15,036 nucleotides of DNA from an uncultured Sphingosinicella sp. (lineage in GTDB: Bacteria; Pseudomonadota; Alphaproteobacteria; Sphingomonadales; Sphingomonadaceae), in contig CAMPIH010000040.1 in the NCBI GenBank assembly GCA_946886275.1, positions 1-15,036 of the forward strand. The letters run 5' to 3'. Shown here one piece after another: positions 1-7,397 of the stretch. Under the pieces are notes generated by a model. It saw only the letters and a program-made list of their open reading frames with translations, did not search any database and was not told the origin of the DNA. The translations under genes were made by a program, and so were the position numbers. Positions within the stretch are counted from its first letter, which is position 1. Each line of letters starts with the position of its first letter.

Positions 1-405
1 TCGAAGGACAATCCGGTCTTCTACGTCCAATATGCCCATGCCCGGATCTGCTCGCTTCAGCGGCGGACCGTGGAAGCGGGCGTCGAGCTTCCGGCGGACG
101 CCGATCTTCGCCTGCTCGACGAAGAGGAGCTGGCGCTGGTGAAGGTCGCGGCGCAATATCCGCGGGTCGTCGAGGGTGCCGCCTCGAGCCATGAGCCGCA
201 CCGGATCGCCTTCTATCTCACCGATCTCGCCGCTGCCTTCCATGCGCTGTGGAATCGCGGCAACGATGACGCGGAAAAGCGCTTCCTCGTCGCCGATCGT
301 CCTGATCTCACTCGCGCCCGGCTGGAATTGGCGAAGGCAATCGGGCAGATTGTCCGAAACGGCCTCTCGGTGATGGGAGTCGAGGCGGTCGAGCAGATGC
401 AGTGA
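1..405 (+). CDS. argS: Arginyl-tRNA synthetase, C-terminal 134 residues (5' truncated by window edge)
   Basis: This is the 3' end of a gene whose start lies upstream of the window; the frame is open from base 1 and stops with TGA at 403-405. The visible product is the C-terminal DALR-type anticodon-binding domain of a class I arginyl-tRNA synthetase, the cytoplasmic enzyme that charges tRNA-Arg. The first residues read SKDNPVFYVQYAHARICS, matching the conserved NPVFYVQYAHARI segment at the start of that helical domain. Later parts fit the usual ArgS end: SHEPHRIAFYLTDLAAAFH, then the NRGN loop, then a final helix ending GVEAVEQMQ. The catalytic HIGH and KMSK-type motifs lie outside the window. 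A GTG at 70 could be mistaken for a start but sits inside the domain. The SPOR-domain gene follows 32 bp downstream and may be co-transcribed. Confidence 0.95.
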   Translation, partial: SKDNPVFYVQYAHARICSLQRRTVEAGVELPADADLRLLDEEELALVKVAAQYPRVVEGAASSHEPHRIAFYLTDLAAAFHALWNRGNDDAEKRFLVADRPDLTRARLELAKAIGQIVRNGLSVMGVEAVEQMQ

Positions 406-437
406 GGCCGCGGGAGGCCTGAAGTGGGGGCAATGAC

Positions 438-1133
438 ATGAGCAACGCGCGCAGTGGCGGATATGGCGACGGGGATCGCCTGCCCTGGCTCGAGGCGGTC
501 GAGGAGGAAGAGCGCGAGGAAGGTCCTTCCAAAGCGAAGCTGATCGCCTGGATCGCGATCGGCCTTCTTGCCCTCGCAATCATCGTCGGAGGCCTCCTGT
601 GGGCGAGGAATCAGGGCCAGTCCGGAGGCGGCGGTGAGCTGATCGCGGCGCCCGAGGGCGACTACAAGATCAAGCCGGGGGATCCTGGCGGAATGACGGT
701 CGAGGGCGAAGGCGACACCGCGTTCGCGGCGAGCGAGGGAGTCGAGCCGGACGGTAAGCTGAACACCGCTGCGATCCCCGAATCGCCGGTCACTGCAACG
801 CCACCGGCGTCACGGCCGCCGGCCAAGGCGCAGGCGCCCAGCCAGCCTGCTCCGGCTCAGGCGGAGCCGGTTCCGGGACAGGCCAACCCCGCTTTGCCCC
901 AGGGCGCGGCGGCGACCATCCAGCTCGGGGCCTTTTCCAGCCAGGCCGCGGCGACTCGCGCCTGGACCGCGCTTTCGGGCCGTTTCCGCTATCTTGCGCC
1001 GCTCAGTCACTCGGTGGTCCCGGTTCAGTCCGGTGAGCGGACCTTGTATCGGCTTCGCGCCTCGGGCGCCGACGCGGCGGGGATTTGCCGCCGGCTGCGG
1101 ATCGCGGGCGAGGATTGCTCGATCATCGGCTGA
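438..1133 (+). CDS. SPOR-domain membrane protein
   Basis: The 231-residue product has three parts. An acidic cytoplasmic N-terminus (residues 1-34, with DRLPWLEAVEEEE) is followed by one transmembrane helix (about 35-56) and a long Pro/Ala/Gly-rich periplasmic linker. The C-terminal SPOR domain (about 158-231) begins near IQLGAFSS. SPOR domains bind denuded-glycan peptidoglycan at division septa, so a role in cell-wall or division biology is likely; the specific partner is unknown. The single-pass, N-in topology matches FtsN/DedD-like proteins, but the sequence does not allow assignment to either. Start choice: ATG at 438 has a G-rich Shine-Dalgarno (GGGGG at 426-430) seven bases upstream. 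It lies 32 bp after argS on the same strand, an adjacency I recall from related alphaproteobacteria. A 206 bp gap separates it from gspC, so it is probably not part of the secretion operon. Confidence 0.85.
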   Translation: MSNARSGGYGDGDRLPWLEAVEEEEREEGPSKAKLIAWIAIGLLALAIIVGGLLWARNQGQSGGGGELIAAPEGDYKIKPGDPGGMTVEGEGDTAFAASEGVEPDGKLNTAAIPESPVTATPPASRPPAKAQAPSQPAPAQAEPVPGQANPALPQGAAATIQLGAFSSQAAATRAWTALSGRFRYLAPLSHSVVPVQSGERTLYRLRASGADAAGICRRLRIAGEDCSIIG

Positions 1134-1294
1134 ACTCCGGCGATCCTTGCTTTCGGCTTGCGTGCCGCCGGAAAAGCTGTGAACCTTCCGTAATCACGAC
1201 TCTTCGGGGAAGGGGAGGCGTTTTCGCCAACCAGTTCAGAATGATGAGGCGTGCGCGCCGGGCCGTTGTCATATCAGAGTCACGGTACCGCCAT

Positions 1295-1312
1295 AGCTGA
1301 GCCGCTTCAGCT
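1295..1312 (+). promoter_or_regulatory. Hairpin in the leader of the gsp operon
   Basis: Within the 206 bp gap before gspC, AGCTGA (1295-1300) and TCAGCT (1307-1312) form a perfect six-pair stem around the loop GCCGCT. It extends outward by one T-G wobble and one A-T pair. It sits immediately upstream of the purine-rich stretch GGGGGAGGGAG (1317-1327) that is the only plausible ribosome-binding region for gspC. It could be a leader-RNA structure affecting gspC translation, a dyad operator, or chance. The rest of 1134-1339 shows no gene and no convincing sigma-70 promoter. Confidence 0.3.
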
Positions 1313-1339
1313 GTTCGGGGGAGGGAGTTCGGTTCGTCG

Positions 1340-2161
1340 ATGCGTCTGGGCAATCCGCTCGTCCGCCTGCCGCGGACATCGCCCATGTCGGCACTGGAGC
1401 TGGTCTTGCTGGCTCTGGTCGCGATCCAAGGCGCGCGCCTCGTCTGGGCGCTACTGACTCCGGTCGGGCCGGTGGGCGACTGGAAGGCGCCGGCATTCTT
1501 CACGGCGCCGTCCTCGTCGGCCGAGCTGGGCAGCTTCGATCCCTTCTTCCGGCTCGACTCCGGCGGCTCCGCCGTCGTCACCTCGCTCGATCTCAAGCTC
1601 TACGGCGTGCGCGAGGACCGGGCGACCGGGCGCGGATCCGCGATCATCGCCCTTCCCGATGGCCGACAGCTCAGCTTTGCCGTCGGCGACGAGATCATGC
1701 CTGGAGTGATCCTGGCGGAAGTCGGGTTCGACAGCGTCACGATCAACCGCCAGGGCAGCCGTGAACAGATCTTCCTCGATCAATCGACGGCCGCCGAGAC
1801 CGTGGGCGGTCCTGGCGAAGCCGGCGGCGGAACGCCGCCGCCGCCCCAGGCCCCGCCTGCCATTTCCGCGCCAGGCCCAAGTCCGATTGCGCCGCCGCCG
1901 CTGCCGGGCCAGCCGATCCAGTTCCAGCCGCGCACCGTGAACGGCCGGGTCAGCGGAGTCGCGGTCAGCCCAGGCGCGGATTCCCAGATTTTCCGAGCCG
2001 CCGGATTCGCTCCGGGCGACGTCATTGTCGCGATTGACGGTGAGCCGGTCGGTTCGGTGGAGCAGGCGCGGGGGCTGGTCGCCCGCGCCGGTGGTGAAGT
2101 GACGGTGATGGTCGACCGCGGCGGTCGGGCGATCCCAATGCGTGTGAGGTTGAGCCGGTGA
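1340..2161 (+). CDS. gspC: Type II secretion system protein GspC (HR and PDZ domains)
   Basis: GspC is the inner-membrane clamp protein that links the T2SS platform to the secretin and helps select substrates. The 273-residue product shows the expected plan. A short cytoplasmic tail precedes one transmembrane helix (about 17-40, ELVLLALVAIQGARLVWALL). A periplasmic homology region spans about 65-145 (FDPFF, then LDLKLYGV, then a GRQLSFAVGDEI segment). A Pro-rich linker runs from about 150 to 198, and a C-terminal PDZ domain from about 201 to 273 contains AAGFAPGDVIVAIDGEPV. Start choice: ATG at 1340 follows a purine-rich region at 1317-1327, about 12 bp away, which is rather far. An in-frame ATG at 1385 leaves the helix intact but has no better ribosome-binding site. 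The stop overlaps the gspD start by 4 bp (GTGA), indicating translational coupling. It is the first gene of the operon. Confidence 0.92.
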   Translation: MRLGNPLVRLPRTSPMSALELVLLALVAIQGARLVWALLTPVGPVGDWKAPAFFTAPSSSAELGSFDPFFRLDSGGSAVVTSLDLKLYGVREDRATGRGSAIIALPDGRQLSFAVGDEIMPGVILAEVGFDSVTINRQGSREQIFLDQSTAAETVGGPGEAGGGTPPPPQAPPAISAPGPSPIAPPPLPGQPIQFQPRTVNGRVSGVAVSPGADSQIFRAAGFAPGDVIVAIDGEPVGSVEQARGLVARAGGEVTVMVDRGGRAIPMRVRLSR

Positions 2162-4254
2162 AGCGTATCCTGATTGCCCTTGCTCTCGTCTGCACGCCTC
2201 TCTCTCCAGTCTGGTCGCAGCACGTCCTCAACCTTCGCGATGCCGACATTCGCGCGTTCATCCAGGATGCCGCTCGGGTCACCGGCCGGACCTTCATCAT
2301 CGATCCCGGAGTCCAGGGCCGGGTCTCGGTCGTCACCGAGCGGCCTTTGTCGCGGTCCGAATATTTCGAGCTCTTCCTGTCGACCCTGCGCGCCAACGGT
2401 TTCGTCGCCGTGCCGGCTTCGGGCGGAGCGCTTCGGGTCCAGCCGGTCGCCGGGGCGGCGGCCTCGGCCCCGATCGGCGGCCGATCGAGCCCAAGCGGCT
2501 TCGTCACCGAGATCCTCCGGGTCCGCAACATCGACGCCGCGGCGGCGGTCGAGACCCTTCGGCCCCTGGTCAGCGCCAGCGGGTCGATCACCGCCAGCCG
2601 AAGCTCGATCGTCATCTCCGACTTCGCCGACAATATCGCCAGGGTGCGCCAGGTGCTTCGCCGGATCGACGTCGACACCGGCGTCACCCGGATCGTCGGC
2701 CTCGACAATGCCGGCGCCCGGGAGATTGCGGCGGCGCTCGGCGAGCTCGCGCCCGAAGGCGTCTCGGTCGTCGCCGTCGACAGCTCCAACGCCATCGCCC
2801 TTCGCGGCGACGGCGCAAGCGTTGCCCAGCTGACGGCGATCGCCGAGGAGCTCGATCGCCGGGCCGCGAGCGGGAGCGAGATCAGGGTCGTCTTCCTCGA
2901 ACATGCCGATGCGGAGCAATTGCTGCCCGTTCTCCAGCAGCTGCTCGGCCAGGCACCGACCCAGCCGACGACGGCGGTCCGGACCCGCCGGAGCAGCACG
3001 AGCCGCGACGGGACGATCGAGGAAAGTTCGGCTCCGGCGCCGGTCCTCGCCTCGGCACCGTCCGGAACGCCGCCGCTCGCCGCCCGAAACGCCGTCGTCA
3101 CCCGCTTCGAAGGCGCCAATGCGATCGTCATCTCGGCGAGTCCCGACGTCCAGCGAATGCTCGGTGAGGTCGTCCGCCAGCTCGACGTTCGCCGTCAGCA
3201 GGTCCTCGTCGAGGCGATCATCGTCGAAATCTCCGACACCGCCGCCCAGCAGCTCGGGGTCCAGCTCTTCCTGGCCGGGCTTCGCGGATCGAACATCCCG
3301 TTCGCGGTCACCAATTATTCGAACATCACCCCCAATCTCGGGACCATCGCCGGAGCGATCGCCGCCCGCGAGCTGGGCGGTACGACGACCACCGTCACCA
3401 CCGGCACCGGCTCGACGACGACGACCACGAGCAATGGCGGTTCGGACCTGATCGACGCCGCGGCGCGCGAGCTTGCCGGGATCAACGGCGGAGTCGCCGG
3501 AGCGGCGATCCGCACCGGCAACGCGATCTTCGGCGCGATCGTCAACGCGGTCCGCTCCGACAACCAGTCGAACATCCTGTCGACCCCGTCGATCATGACT
3601 CTCGACAATCAGGAAGCCCGGATCCTCGTCGGTCAGGAGATCCCGATCACGACCGGCGAGGCCCTGTCCGACAATTTCGACAATGCCTTCCGAACCGTCC
3701 AGCGCCAGAATGTAGGGATCACCCTCGAGGTGAGGCCGCAGATCAACGCCGGCGGGACGATCAAGCTCGATCTTCGCCAGGAAGTGAGCTCGATCGCCGG
3801 CCCCGTCTCCAACGATTTCCAGGATCTCATTCTCAACAAGAGGGAGCTTGAGACGACGATCACCGTCGACGATGGCGAGATCGTCGGGATCGGCGGCCTC
3901 CTCGACGACAATGAGCGGCGGACTCTGGAGCGAGTCCCGGTGCTTGGCGACATACCGATCATCGGCAATCTGTTCCGGTCGCGTGGCCGGGCCCGCGGCC
4001 GGACCAATCTCATGGTGTTCATCCGCCCGACCATCCTTCGCTCCGCCGAGGATGCGCGCGAGATGAGCGCTCGCCGCTACGATTTCGTCCGCGAGCACCA
4101 GCGGAGCGCCAATCCACGGCGCGAGCCGACGATCGACGAGCTCGTCCGCGACTATCTCGGGACGGTGCCGCCATCGGCGCCGGTCCAGATCCAGCCGCAG
4201 GATCAAATTGTCACTCCGGTCGAGGTGCCCGCGAGCGAGTCACCTCCGCAATGA
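2158..4254 (+). CDS. gspD: Type II secretion system secretin GspD
   Basis: GspD is the outer-membrane secretin, a multimeric channel through which folded exoproteins leave the cell. The 698-residue product is of normal family length. A signal peptide (about 1-21, cleavage near VWS/QH) lacks a lipobox. N0 spans about 22-100 (LNLRDADIRAFIQDAARVTG). The N1, N2 and N3 modules follow to about residue 370, with a Ser/Thr/Pro-rich loop in N3 at about 265-308. The secretin domain (about 380-620) contains GQEIPITTGE near 494 and the family signature VPVLGDIPIIGNLFRS near 593. The tail after about 620 (SAEDAREMSARRYDFVREHQ and beyond) resembles an S-domain. A Thr-rich insert at 409-425 is unusual. The GTG start overlaps the gspC stop and the stop overlaps the gspE start (ATGA). 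No pilotin gene is nearby. A T4P PilQ secretin is excluded by the gspC/E/F/G context. Confidence 0.97.
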   Translation: MKRILIALALVCTPLSPVWSQHVLNLRDADIRAFIQDAARVTGRTFIIDPGVQGRVSVVTERPLSRSEYFELFLSTLRANGFVAVPASGGALRVQPVAGAAASAPIGGRSSPSGFVTEILRVRNIDAAAAVETLRPLVSASGSITASRSSIVISDFADNIARVRQVLRRIDVDTGVTRIVGLDNAGAREIAAALGELAPEGVSVVAVDSSNAIALRGDGASVAQLTAIAEELDRRAASGSEIRVVFLEHADAEQLLPVLQQLLGQAPTQPTTAVRTRRSSTSRDGTIEESSAPAPVLASAPSGTPPLAARNAVVTRFEGANAIVISASPDVQRMLGEVVRQLDVRRQQVLVEAIIVEISDTAAQQLGVQLFLAGLRGSNIPFAVTNYSNITPNLGTIAGAIAARELGGTTTTVTTGTGSTTTTTSNGGSDLIDAAARELAGINGGVAGAAIRTGNAIFGAIVNAVRSDNQSNILSTPSIMTLDNQEARILVGQEIPITTGEALSDNFDNAFRTVQRQNVGITLEVRPQINAGGTIKLDLRQEVSSIAGPVSNDFQDLILNKRELETTITVDDGEIVGIGGLLDDNERRTLERVPVLGDIPIIGNLFRSRGRARGRTNLMVFIRPTILRSAEDAREMSARRYDFVREHQRSANPRREPTIDELVRDYLGTVPPSAPVQIQPQDQIVTPVEVPASESPPQ
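3382..3432 (+). repeat. Thr-rich low-complexity tract inside gspD
   Basis: Seventeen codons (GspD residues 409-425) encode 12 threonines, mostly ACG and ACC, giving the peptide TTTTVTTGTGSTTTTTS flanked by Gly and Asn residues. The tract sits in the early part of the secretin barrel domain, between ARELGG and NGGSDLIDAA. That position suggests a flexible surface or gate-proximal loop. The DNA consists of short ACG/ACC runs, so length variation by replication slippage is conceivable. Confidence 0.6.
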
Positions 4255-5762
4255 AGATCGCTCGCGGCGAGGGCGAGGGGATGACGGATCAGAATCGGCT
4301 TCCGTACAGCTTCGCCAGGCGGCACGGCTTCGTGGCCGCCGCCACCGGCGAGGACGAGCTGGTGGTGACCATGCGCGAAGGTGCTGATCCCCACGCTTTG
4401 GTCGAGCTTCGCCGCTTCCTCGCCCGGCCCTTCGCTCTGCGGAAGGTGGATCCGGCCGGCTTCGACCGGCTGCTTTCGGATTTTTACGGCTCCGATGCCG
4501 AGGCGACGGCGAGCGCCGCGGATTCACTCGGTTTCGGCGACGATCTCGGGCACCTCGCCGCTGCCTTGCCGAGCGCCGACGATCTGCTCGACACGTCGGA
4601 CGACGCGCCGGCGATCAGGCTCATCAACGGGATCATCGCCGACGCCGCCCGCCAGGGGGTCAGCGACATCCATATCGAGCCGTACGAGACCGGGCTCGTC
4701 GTCCGGATGCGGATGGACGGCGTGCTTCGCGAGACCCTTCGAATGCCGCCTCACGTCGCCCCGGTCGTCGTCAGCCGGATCAAGGTGATGGCCCGGCTCG
4801 ACATCGCCGAGCGCCGGCTTCCTCAGGATGGCCGGATCGGCCTCACCTTGGGCGGCAAGCTGATCGACGTGCGAGTCTCGACTCTTCCGAGCCGAGCCGG
4901 CGAGCGGGTCGTGCTCCGAATCCTCGACAAGGAAAATGCCGGTATCGACCTGGACGGGCTCGGCATGAGCGAGTCGGTCAACCGCCTGTTCCGCGAGGCG
5001 CTGTCGGAGCCGAACGGAATCGTTCTCGTCACCGGCCCGACCGGCTCCGGCAAGACGACGAGCCTTTATGCTGGGCTGAAGCGGCTCAACGATGGCAGCC
5101 GCAACATCCTCACGGTCGAGGATCCGGTCGAATATGCCGTCGACGGAGTCGGCCAGACCCAGATCAACCCCCAGGTCGGGCTCACCTTCGCCACCGGCCT
5201 TCGGGCGATCCTTCGCCAGGATCCGGATGTCGTCATGGTCGGCGAGATTCGCGACCGCGAGACGGCCGACATCGCCGTCCAGGCCGCCCTGACCGGGCAC
5301 CTCGTCTTGTCGACCGTCCATACCAACGACGCCGTCGGCGCGATCACCCGGCTTCGCGACATGAAGGTCGAGCCGTTCCTGATCGCCTCGACGGTCCGGG
5401 CGGTGCTCGCTCAGCGGCTCGTCCGCCGGCTCTGTCCGGATTGCCGCCAGCCGGTTCAGGCGATCGGATCGCGCGGCACCGCGCTCGGGCTTGCGCCGGA
5501 CTCGATCGTGTTCGAGCCGCGGGGCTGCCCGAATTGCGGCAATAGCGGCTATAAGGGCCGCATCGGCCTGTTCGAGGCGGTGAAGGTGGACGAAACGGTA
5601 AGGCGGCTGATCAACAGCGGCGGCGATGAAGCCGCCATAGCCGAACATGCCTTTCGCGATTCGCCGAGACTCGCCGACGCCGCCCGCTTCTTGGTTCTCG
5701 AAGGGGTGACCAGCCCCGAGGAAGCGGTCCGGGTCTCGCGACTGGAACAGCCCGATGCCTGA
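4251..5762 (+). CDS. gspE: Type II secretion system ATPase GspE
   Basis: GspE is the cytoplasmic hexameric ATPase that powers pseudopilus assembly, docking to the membrane through GspL and GspF. In the 503-residue product, an N-terminal domain (LPYSFARRHGFVAAATG and on) precedes the N2E/C-terminal ATPase core. DIHIEP lies at about 139-144, Walker A GPTGSGKTT at 262-270, and an Asp box around VEDPVEY. Walker B VVMVGEIRDRE is near 327-337 and the His box STVHTNDA follows. A tetracysteine zinc site has Cys 395/398 (CPDC) and 426/429 (CPNC), typical of GspE/PilB. ATG at 4251 overlaps the gspD stop by 4 bp; an in-frame ATG at 4281, directly after a purine-rich run, is an alternative that removes ten residues. 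The 3' end overlaps gspF by 8 bp. Confidence 0.97.
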   Translation: MKIARGEGEGMTDQNRLPYSFARRHGFVAAATGEDELVVTMREGADPHALVELRRFLARPFALRKVDPAGFDRLLSDFYGSDAEATASAADSLGFGDDLGHLAAALPSADDLLDTSDDAPAIRLINGIIADAARQGVSDIHIEPYETGLVVRMRMDGVLRETLRMPPHVAPVVVSRIKVMARLDIAERRLPQDGRIGLTLGGKLIDVRVSTLPSRAGERVVLRILDKENAGIDLDGLGMSESVNRLFREALSEPNGIVLVTGPTGSGKTTSLYAGLKRLNDGSRNILTVEDPVEYAVDGVGQTQINPQVGLTFATGLRAILRQDPDVVMVGEIRDRETADIAVQAALTGHLVLSTVHTNDAVGAITRLRDMKVEPFLIASTVRAVLAQRLVRRLCPDCRQPVQAIGSRGTALGLAPDSIVFEPRGCPNCGNSGYKGRIGLFEAVKVDETVRRLINSGGDEAAIAEHAFRDSPRLADAARFLVLEGVTSPEEAVRVSRLEQPDA

Positions 5763-6978
5763 TTATGCCTATGTCGGGCTCGACACGGCCGGGCGCGAGC
5801 GGCGCGGCTCGGTCCGAGCGGAATCGACCGACGCCGCCCGTGCCCAGCTGACGTCGCGAAAGCTCTATGTCGTCAGGATCGAGCCGGCCGGATCGGCGTC
5901 GGCGCCGCCTCTGCTTTCCAGGGGGCTGTTTGCCCGGAAGACGCTCAGCGCCAAGCAACTGACCCTGTTCACCCGCCAGCTGGCGACATTGGTCCAGGTC
6001 TCGCCGCTTGAGGAAGCGCTTCGCACCCTGTCGCGGCAGTCGGAGCGCGACGAGGTCCGGCGCATCGTCGGCAACGTCCATGGCGGAATCGTCGAGGGCC
6101 GGCGGCTGGCCGATTCCATGGGCCGCGAGCCGCGAAGCTTCCCGGCTCTGTATCGGGCGATGGTCTCGGCCGGCGAGAGCTCGGGAACGCTGCCGCTCAT
6201 CCTCGAACGGCTCGCCAATCTGCTCGAACGCCAGGCGCAGGTGAGGGGCAAGGTGGTCTCCACCCTCGCTTATCCGATCGTCCTCGCTCTGGTCGCGACG
6301 TTCGTCGTCTTCGCTTTGATGATCTTCGTCGTTCCAAGGGTGGTCGAGCAGTTCCAGGATGTCGGCCAGCAATTGCCGTTGCTGACCCGGCTGGTGATCG
6401 GCCTGTCCGCTTTCCTCAGCCAATATTGGTGGCTCTTGCTGCTCCTCGCGGCGGCGGCCGCCTTGCTCGGCAGCCGCGCCCTCAAGGAGGAGGGGCTTCG
6501 AATGAAGTTCGATGGCCTGCTCCTCCGGCTGCCGCTGATCGGCCGCCTGATCCGCGATCTTCACGCCGCCCGGATGGCCCGGACCCTGTCGACGATGGTC
6601 GCCAGCCGGCTTCCTCTGCTCGAAGGGCTGAGGCTGACCACGGGCACCGTCCACAACCGGGTGCTTCGTGCCGCTTCGGCCGAGATCGCCGAGACAATCC
6701 GGACCGGCGGCAGCCTCGCCGGAGCGCTCCGCAAGGCCGGAGTCTTCCCGCCCTTGCTCGTCTATCTCGCCGCCTCGGGCGAAGCGTCCGGCCGTCTCGA
6801 CCTGATGCTGGAGCGGGCGGCCGACTATCTCGACCGCGAGTTCGACGCCTTCACCTCGACCGCCTTGTCGCTGCTCGAGCCGGCGATCATCATCGTCATG
6901 GGGGCGGTCGTCGCCCTGATCGTGCTCTCGATCCTGCTTCCGATCCTTCAACTCGATACGCTTGCCGGGGGAATGTGA
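5755..6978 (+). CDS. gspF: Type II secretion system platform protein GspF
   Basis: GspF is the polytopic inner-membrane platform protein of the T2SS, thought to couple GspE ATP hydrolysis to addition of pseudopilin subunits. The 407-residue product has the family length and layout. The N-terminal segment MPDYAYVGLDTAGRERRGSV is typical of GspF/PilC. Two homologous cytoplasmic GspF domains span about 65-190 (FTRQLATLVQ, then GESSGTLPLILERLA) and about 265-390 (ARMARTLSTMV, then AASGEASGRLDLMLERAA). The predicted membrane helices are at about 172-195, 225-241 and 377-400. It begins inside the last codons of gspE and ends on the base that starts gspG (TGATG). No unusual features were seen. Confidence 0.96.
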   Translation: MPDYAYVGLDTAGRERRGSVRAESTDAARAQLTSRKLYVVRIEPAGSASAPPLLSRGLFARKTLSAKQLTLFTRQLATLVQVSPLEEALRTLSRQSERDEVRRIVGNVHGGIVEGRRLADSMGREPRSFPALYRAMVSAGESSGTLPLILERLANLLERQAQVRGKVVSTLAYPIVLALVATFVVFALMIFVVPRVVEQFQDVGQQLPLLTRLVIGLSAFLSQYWWLLLLLAAAAALLGSRALKEEGLRMKFDGLLLRLPLIGRLIRDLHAARMARTLSTMVASRLPLLEGLRLTTGTVHNRVLRAASAEIAETIRTGGSLAGALRKAGVFPPLLVYLAASGEASGRLDLMLERAADYLDREFDAFTSTALSLLEPAIIIVMGAVVALIVLSILLPILQLDTLAGGM

Positions 6979-7397
6979 TGCCCAAGTCCCGTCGCCGCCT
7001 GTTCCGCCGCCGTCGCCGACGGAGCGATCAGCAGGGCTTCACGCTGGTCGAGCTGATGGTCGTGATCGTCATCATCGGTCTCCTCGCCACCGTCGTCATC
7101 ATCAACGTCATGCCGGCCACCAGTCGCGCGGCGACCACCAAGGCGCGCGCCGACATCGCGACTCTGGAGCAGGCGCTCGACATGTACCGGCTCGATCATC
7201 TCCGCTATCCGACACAGGAGGAAGGGCTCGAGGCGCTGGTCTCGGGAAATTACATCAGGCGGCTTCCGAACGATCCGTGGCGCAACCCGTACAGCTACAG
7301 CGCGCCGGCGCCGGACGGGCGCGACTTCCGGGTGGCTTCGCTCGGCGCCGACGGCCGCGAGGGCGGTTCGGGGGAAGATGAAGATATCAGCAACTGA
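6978..7397 (+). CDS. gspG: Major pseudopilin GspG
   Basis: GspG is the major pseudopilin, polymerised from the inner membrane into the T2SS pseudopilus. The 139-residue product carries a type III (prepilin) signal. A 20-residue leader ends in Gly20, Phe21 follows, and the cleavage motif G/FTLVELMVV is immediately followed by a hydrophobic helix (about 21-45) with Glu at mature position 5. The globular domain matches the family (ALDMYRLDHLRYPTQEEGLEAL, LPNDPWRNPY, SLGADGREGG) and ends with acidic residues (GEDEDISN) where GspG binds calcium. The leader is very basic, with nine Arg and one Lys. Start choice: ATG at 6978 uses the last base of the gspF stop. The same frame is open far upstream inside gspF, but only this start gives a pseudopilin. 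Instead of gspH, the next gene is gspL, overlapping by 20 bp. Confidence 0.96.
   Translation: MPKSRRRLFRRRRRRSDQQGFTLVELMVVIVIIGLLATVVIINVMPATSRAATTKARADIATLEQALDMYRLDHLRYPTQEEGLEALVSGNYIRRLPNDPWRNPYSYSAPAPDGRDFRVASLGADGREGGSGEDEDISN

Noticed and set aside
1217..1228. GGCG-TTTT-CGCC mini hairpin after the SPOR gene
   Set aside because: It has only four stem pairs and no following T-run; this is too weak to call a terminator.
1266..1296. TTGTCA as a -35 element for the gsp operon
   Set aside because: No acceptable -10 hexamer lies at 16-19 bp spacing (CGCCAT, GCCATA and neighbours), so a sigma-70 promoter cannot be supported here.
1780..4206. 808-codon open frame on the minus strand opposite gspD
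   Set aside because: It is an antisense shadow. gspD on the other strand has full family motifs, and the antisense product is a low-complexity Asp/Arg/Gly-rich sequence with no recognisable domain, as expected from GC-rich codons such as GATCG and CGTCG read backwards.
5611..6951. 446-codon open frame on the minus strand opposite gspF
   Set aside because: The product is Gln/Arg/Asp-rich without domains and lies wholly opposite the well-supported gspF, so it is a composition artefact.
6426..7397. 323-codon plus-strand frame ending with gspG
   Set aside because: The pseudopilin begins at 6978. The preceding part is out-of-frame gspF, and a 183-residue extension before the prepilin leader is not credible.
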